From positions 824,501 to 888,500 of the forward strand of contig JAQFVV010000030.1 in the NCBI GenBank assembly GCA_028023455.1: 64,000 nucleotides of DNA. The letters run 5' to 3'. Under the pieces are notes generated by a model. That model saw nothing but the letters and a program-made list of their open reading frames with translations, was not told where the DNA came from and ran no database searches. The DNA is from Epiperipatus broadwayi (taxonomy: Eukaryota; Onychophora; Udeonychophora; Euonychophora; Peripatidae). Below, one piece after another: positions 61,880 through 64,000 of this stretch (position 1 is the first letter of the stretch; every line of letters begins with the position of its first letter). The position numbers and the translations under genes are program-made.

Positions 61880-61923
61880 ACCAACTGATGAGTGCTGGTT
61901 TAGCACGAAATATGTATATTGGT
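61880..61923 (+). ncRNA. Complete type I hammerhead ribozyme motif
   Basis: All parts of a hammerhead can be placed. Stem I is ACCAA (61880-61884) with TTGGT (61919-61923). CTGATGA is at 61885-61891. Stem II is GTGCT/AGCAC (61892-61896, 61902-61906) with loop GGTTT. GAAA is at 61907-61910. A tiny stem III, ATA/TAT, occupies 61910-61912 and 61915-61917. The cleavage triplet ATA ends at 61918, so the predicted cut is between 61918 and 61919. A stem III of only about 3 bp is the form described for hammerheads in Penelope-like elements, which often act as dimers. All the conserved core bases are present. Activity was not tested. Confidence 0.72.
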
Positions 61924-62857
61924 GATTATTTATCTTTTCAATATGTGTGTGATGAAATGTATCAGTGGTATGAGATATCATGGATGATTGAGGTCATGTG
62001 AAAGTCTGAGTTTAAATCCCTATATAATATGGTATAGAAATATTCTTTCAAATTGTGTGCAATAGTAAATAATAAAAAGCAGTATATTTTATTATTTACA
62101 AAGTGATTTGTGAAGAGGTTGATGTTCCAATAATCACATTTTTTAAAATTTGTGCTTCTGATACAATATTCTTATTTATATATTTAGTGACATCTGGAAA
62201 TGGTTTGTGGTCTACAGGCCAGATTTAACATGGATAATCAAATAAATGACTAGGAATAAAATTGGTAAAATTTAAACAAATATCAAGATATGTCCATGGT
62301 CTAATAAAATATCAATATATGATCAGAAATCGATAAGAACAGATTAAGTGATATATGGAAACTTTTGTATTTTGGATTACATAAATTCTATAGTGCAGAT
62401 AAAAAAATAAATAATTGTGGTACATGGACTTTTTATGACCAAATTCATTCAATAACAACATATATTTTTATCTTAGTTTCAACAAGAAGTCCACAAGAAA
62501 ATAAGTCTTAAATATCAATTATGATCTTGAAAGCAATAAATTTCAGGATTAATTTTTGATTTTTTTTTTGTTCTTTAATTCTATAATAATTTTGTCTATA
62601 TCAGAATTTAAAATGACTATGATTGGTTTATGGTAGATACTAATTCATCATGAGAATTTTTATCTTAGTTATAATATTTAACTAAAGCAGAGATGGCCAA
62701 GACATCGACTGCAAGGTCTCTGGAAGTTGACTGCGTAATTTTTTTTTTTTTTTTGTAAAATTTGCATCTAATTTATTTTAATACAATTCTAAAACAATTT
62801 TTTTTTCTATATATTTTGTTGAATATTTTTTTAAAATTCAGGACCAACTATAGTCAA
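61924..62857. other. AT-rich stretch, nothing recognised
   Basis: No coding signal. It may include the body of the element that carries the hammerhead. Confidence 0.4.
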
Positions 62858-62970
62858 GCATTGTTAGCTGAGAGGTCATCGCACCCGCCTTGTAAGCAAG
62901 TAGTTGGTTGCAGACGGATGTGGGTTTGTGTCTCGGCCGATGCTATGACATATGAAAAAAAAAACTATAG
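62858..62970 (+). mobile_element. tRNA-derived SINE
   Basis: Box A-like TAGCTGAGAGG (62865-62875) and box B-like GGTTTGTGTCT (62923-62933) lie at about the right spacing, followed by CGGCCGATGCTATGACAT, an A-run and CTAT. The part after box B matches the SINE at 15831-15920. This copy has an expanded anticodon-arm region. The overlapping open frame 62762-62977 is a by-product. Confidence 0.7.
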
Positions 62971-63640
62971 AAAATAATTATTTATAGGTAATTTAAAATT
63001 GTAATTTAATAAATATTTTATAAAGGAACATGGACAAATTGCAATACTAGAGGGAGCTGAGATAATTTAATAGTAGCCATAGTAAAATGTTTTTCAACAG
63101 TTTGTAACTTCTAGAAAAAAAAATCATCAGTTTATAAGTATCTTCTAAAAATATCACCAATATTTGTGAGTACTTAAAAAACCCTTACAAAAAAAACAAA
63201 CAAACACCAATTCATAAGTACATTTCTAAAAAACCAGGACTTTGAACCATTATTTTTTTTTGTTCCACAAAAAATAACAGTTTTTTCTGGTTTCTGGTTT
63301 GAAGTCCTAAAAAAATGTAGTCACCTTCAGGTACACTTTCATCAAAAACGTCACCCTCAATGTCTATAAGTTTGACCACACCTGAACTAAAAGATATTCA
63401 CCTGCAATCCATGTTCATCTCTTATCAAGTAGTTCATTCTTGATAAGTAATATATCAGTTATTGATCTTTCAATGGAACTTGGTCTTATCTGTATATAGT
63501 GATTATACAGTAAACTGTTGATCATTTAAACAATCATGTATTGTATCAATATTTTTAAAATTGTATATTTTTGTTCCTTTATACAGATTGCCTTGCTATA
63601 TTTAAATTTTATACAAATTTTACATACAGTTTCCACAAAT
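62971..63640. other. AT-rich stretch, nothing recognised
   Basis: Contains short A-rich internal repeats (CCAATTCATAAGTAC-like near 63208, ATCAGTTTATAAGTA near 63126). No gene. Confidence 0.4.
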
Positions 63641-64000
63641 CTTGAACAAATTTAGCATTTACAGTAACTTCTCATTTTGATTTTTCACTTCTGTTACTAA
63701 TTTTAGACTTGTTCACAATTTTTTGTTAATTTTAGACTCATTCACAACATTCATATTGAGCTTAGATTTTTCTATCATCTCTGCAACAATTATAAATTTT
63801 ATCACATTAACTTTCAACTCATAAATTTTTCCACAGTTACTGCACGTTTTATTCTATGTCAACTTTAGCCTCATTTATATTTATATTAGTTTTAGATTCT
63901 TTTATACTATTCATGTTAGACTTGTGTTCTGTATCTCTATCAATTTTAGATTATTCAATTTTTTTTTATTATTTTTACATTTTACAATTTCGTTATTTTT
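63641..64000 (-). repeat. Degenerate short-period repeat (possible decayed coiled-coil coding)
   Basis: TTTTAGACT-(C/T)-(A/G)-TTCA-like strings recur about every 27-35 bases. On the minus strand these read as recurring (E)SK(I/L)N-type residues, with stops. It could be a remnant of a Lys/Asn-rich coiled coil such as gag, or a simple decayed minisatellite. It runs off the end of the window. Confidence 0.35.

Noticed and set aside
61657-61884. 75-codon minus-strand frame next to the hammerhead
   Set aside because: No recognised domain; it overlaps the ribozyme stem I, and codon content is unremarkable.

Overview
This looks like AT-rich nuclear DNA from an invertebrate animal. The reasons are the lack of any long open reading frame, the long A/T-rich stretches, and a dense, old load of eukaryotic mobile elements: RTE-type and CR1/jockey-like LINEs, a Penelope-like element, a Ty3/gypsy element, hAT-like DNA transposons and tRNA-derived SINEs. 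The mix would fit a lophotrochozoan such as a mollusc, but that is an inference from style only. I see no complete protein-coding host gene, and no rRNA, functional tRNA or CRISPR. Almost all open frames of 60-140 codons are chance frames or pieces of decayed elements.

Layout. 0.7-1.2 kb: a folded-back repeat. 2.4-2.8 kb: tail of an RTE LINE (-). 4.1-7.0 kb: nearly full-length decayed RTE LINE (-). 7.2-7.6 kb: long perfect palindrome, followed by another RTE tail (-). 8.8-11.2 kb: nearly full-length RTE LINE (+). 11.3-12.9 kb: second copy of the first RTE family (-). 13-17 kb: element-poor stretch with a possible first exon/promoter near 15.1-15.3 kb and a SINE at 15.8 kb. 17.1-19.05 kb: Penelope-like element with inverted ends. 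20.7-22.7 kb and 47.3-49.5 kb: two copies of a 2.0-2.2 kb LTR-like element with TG...CA ends and 4-bp target duplications. 28.8-32.1 kb: two diverged direct repeats. 32.8-34.4 kb and 39.7-41.4 kb: two copies of a hAT-like element. 35.0-39.6 kb: decayed Ty3/gypsy gag-pol, broken by a small palindromic insertion and a poly-C/T tract. 41.7-46.2 kb: possible third LTR and a gag-like coiled-coil remnant. 49.8-50.3 kb: LINE RT fragment (+). 50.9-56.3 kb: CR1/jockey-like LINE (-) carrying a palindromic insertion and a third hAT-like element. 58-63 kb: AT-rich DNA with a hammerhead-like motif, a two-copy repeat, a complete hammerhead ribozyme motif at 61.9 kb and a SINE at 62.9 kb.

The most interesting theme is a set of short folded-back elements and Penelope-type ends that carry hammerhead ribozyme cores (CTGATGA, stem II, GAAA). 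They occur at 17.2, 18.9, 37.1-37.2, 51.8, 51.96, 58.1 and 61.9 kb, on both strands. The 61.9 kb example has all three stems and a permitted cleavage triplet. Together they suggest that several families of self-cleaving retroelements have shaped this locus. The nesting gives a relative order: palindromes inserted into gypsy and LINE bodies, and a hAT-like element inserted into one half of a small tandem duplication inside a LINE.
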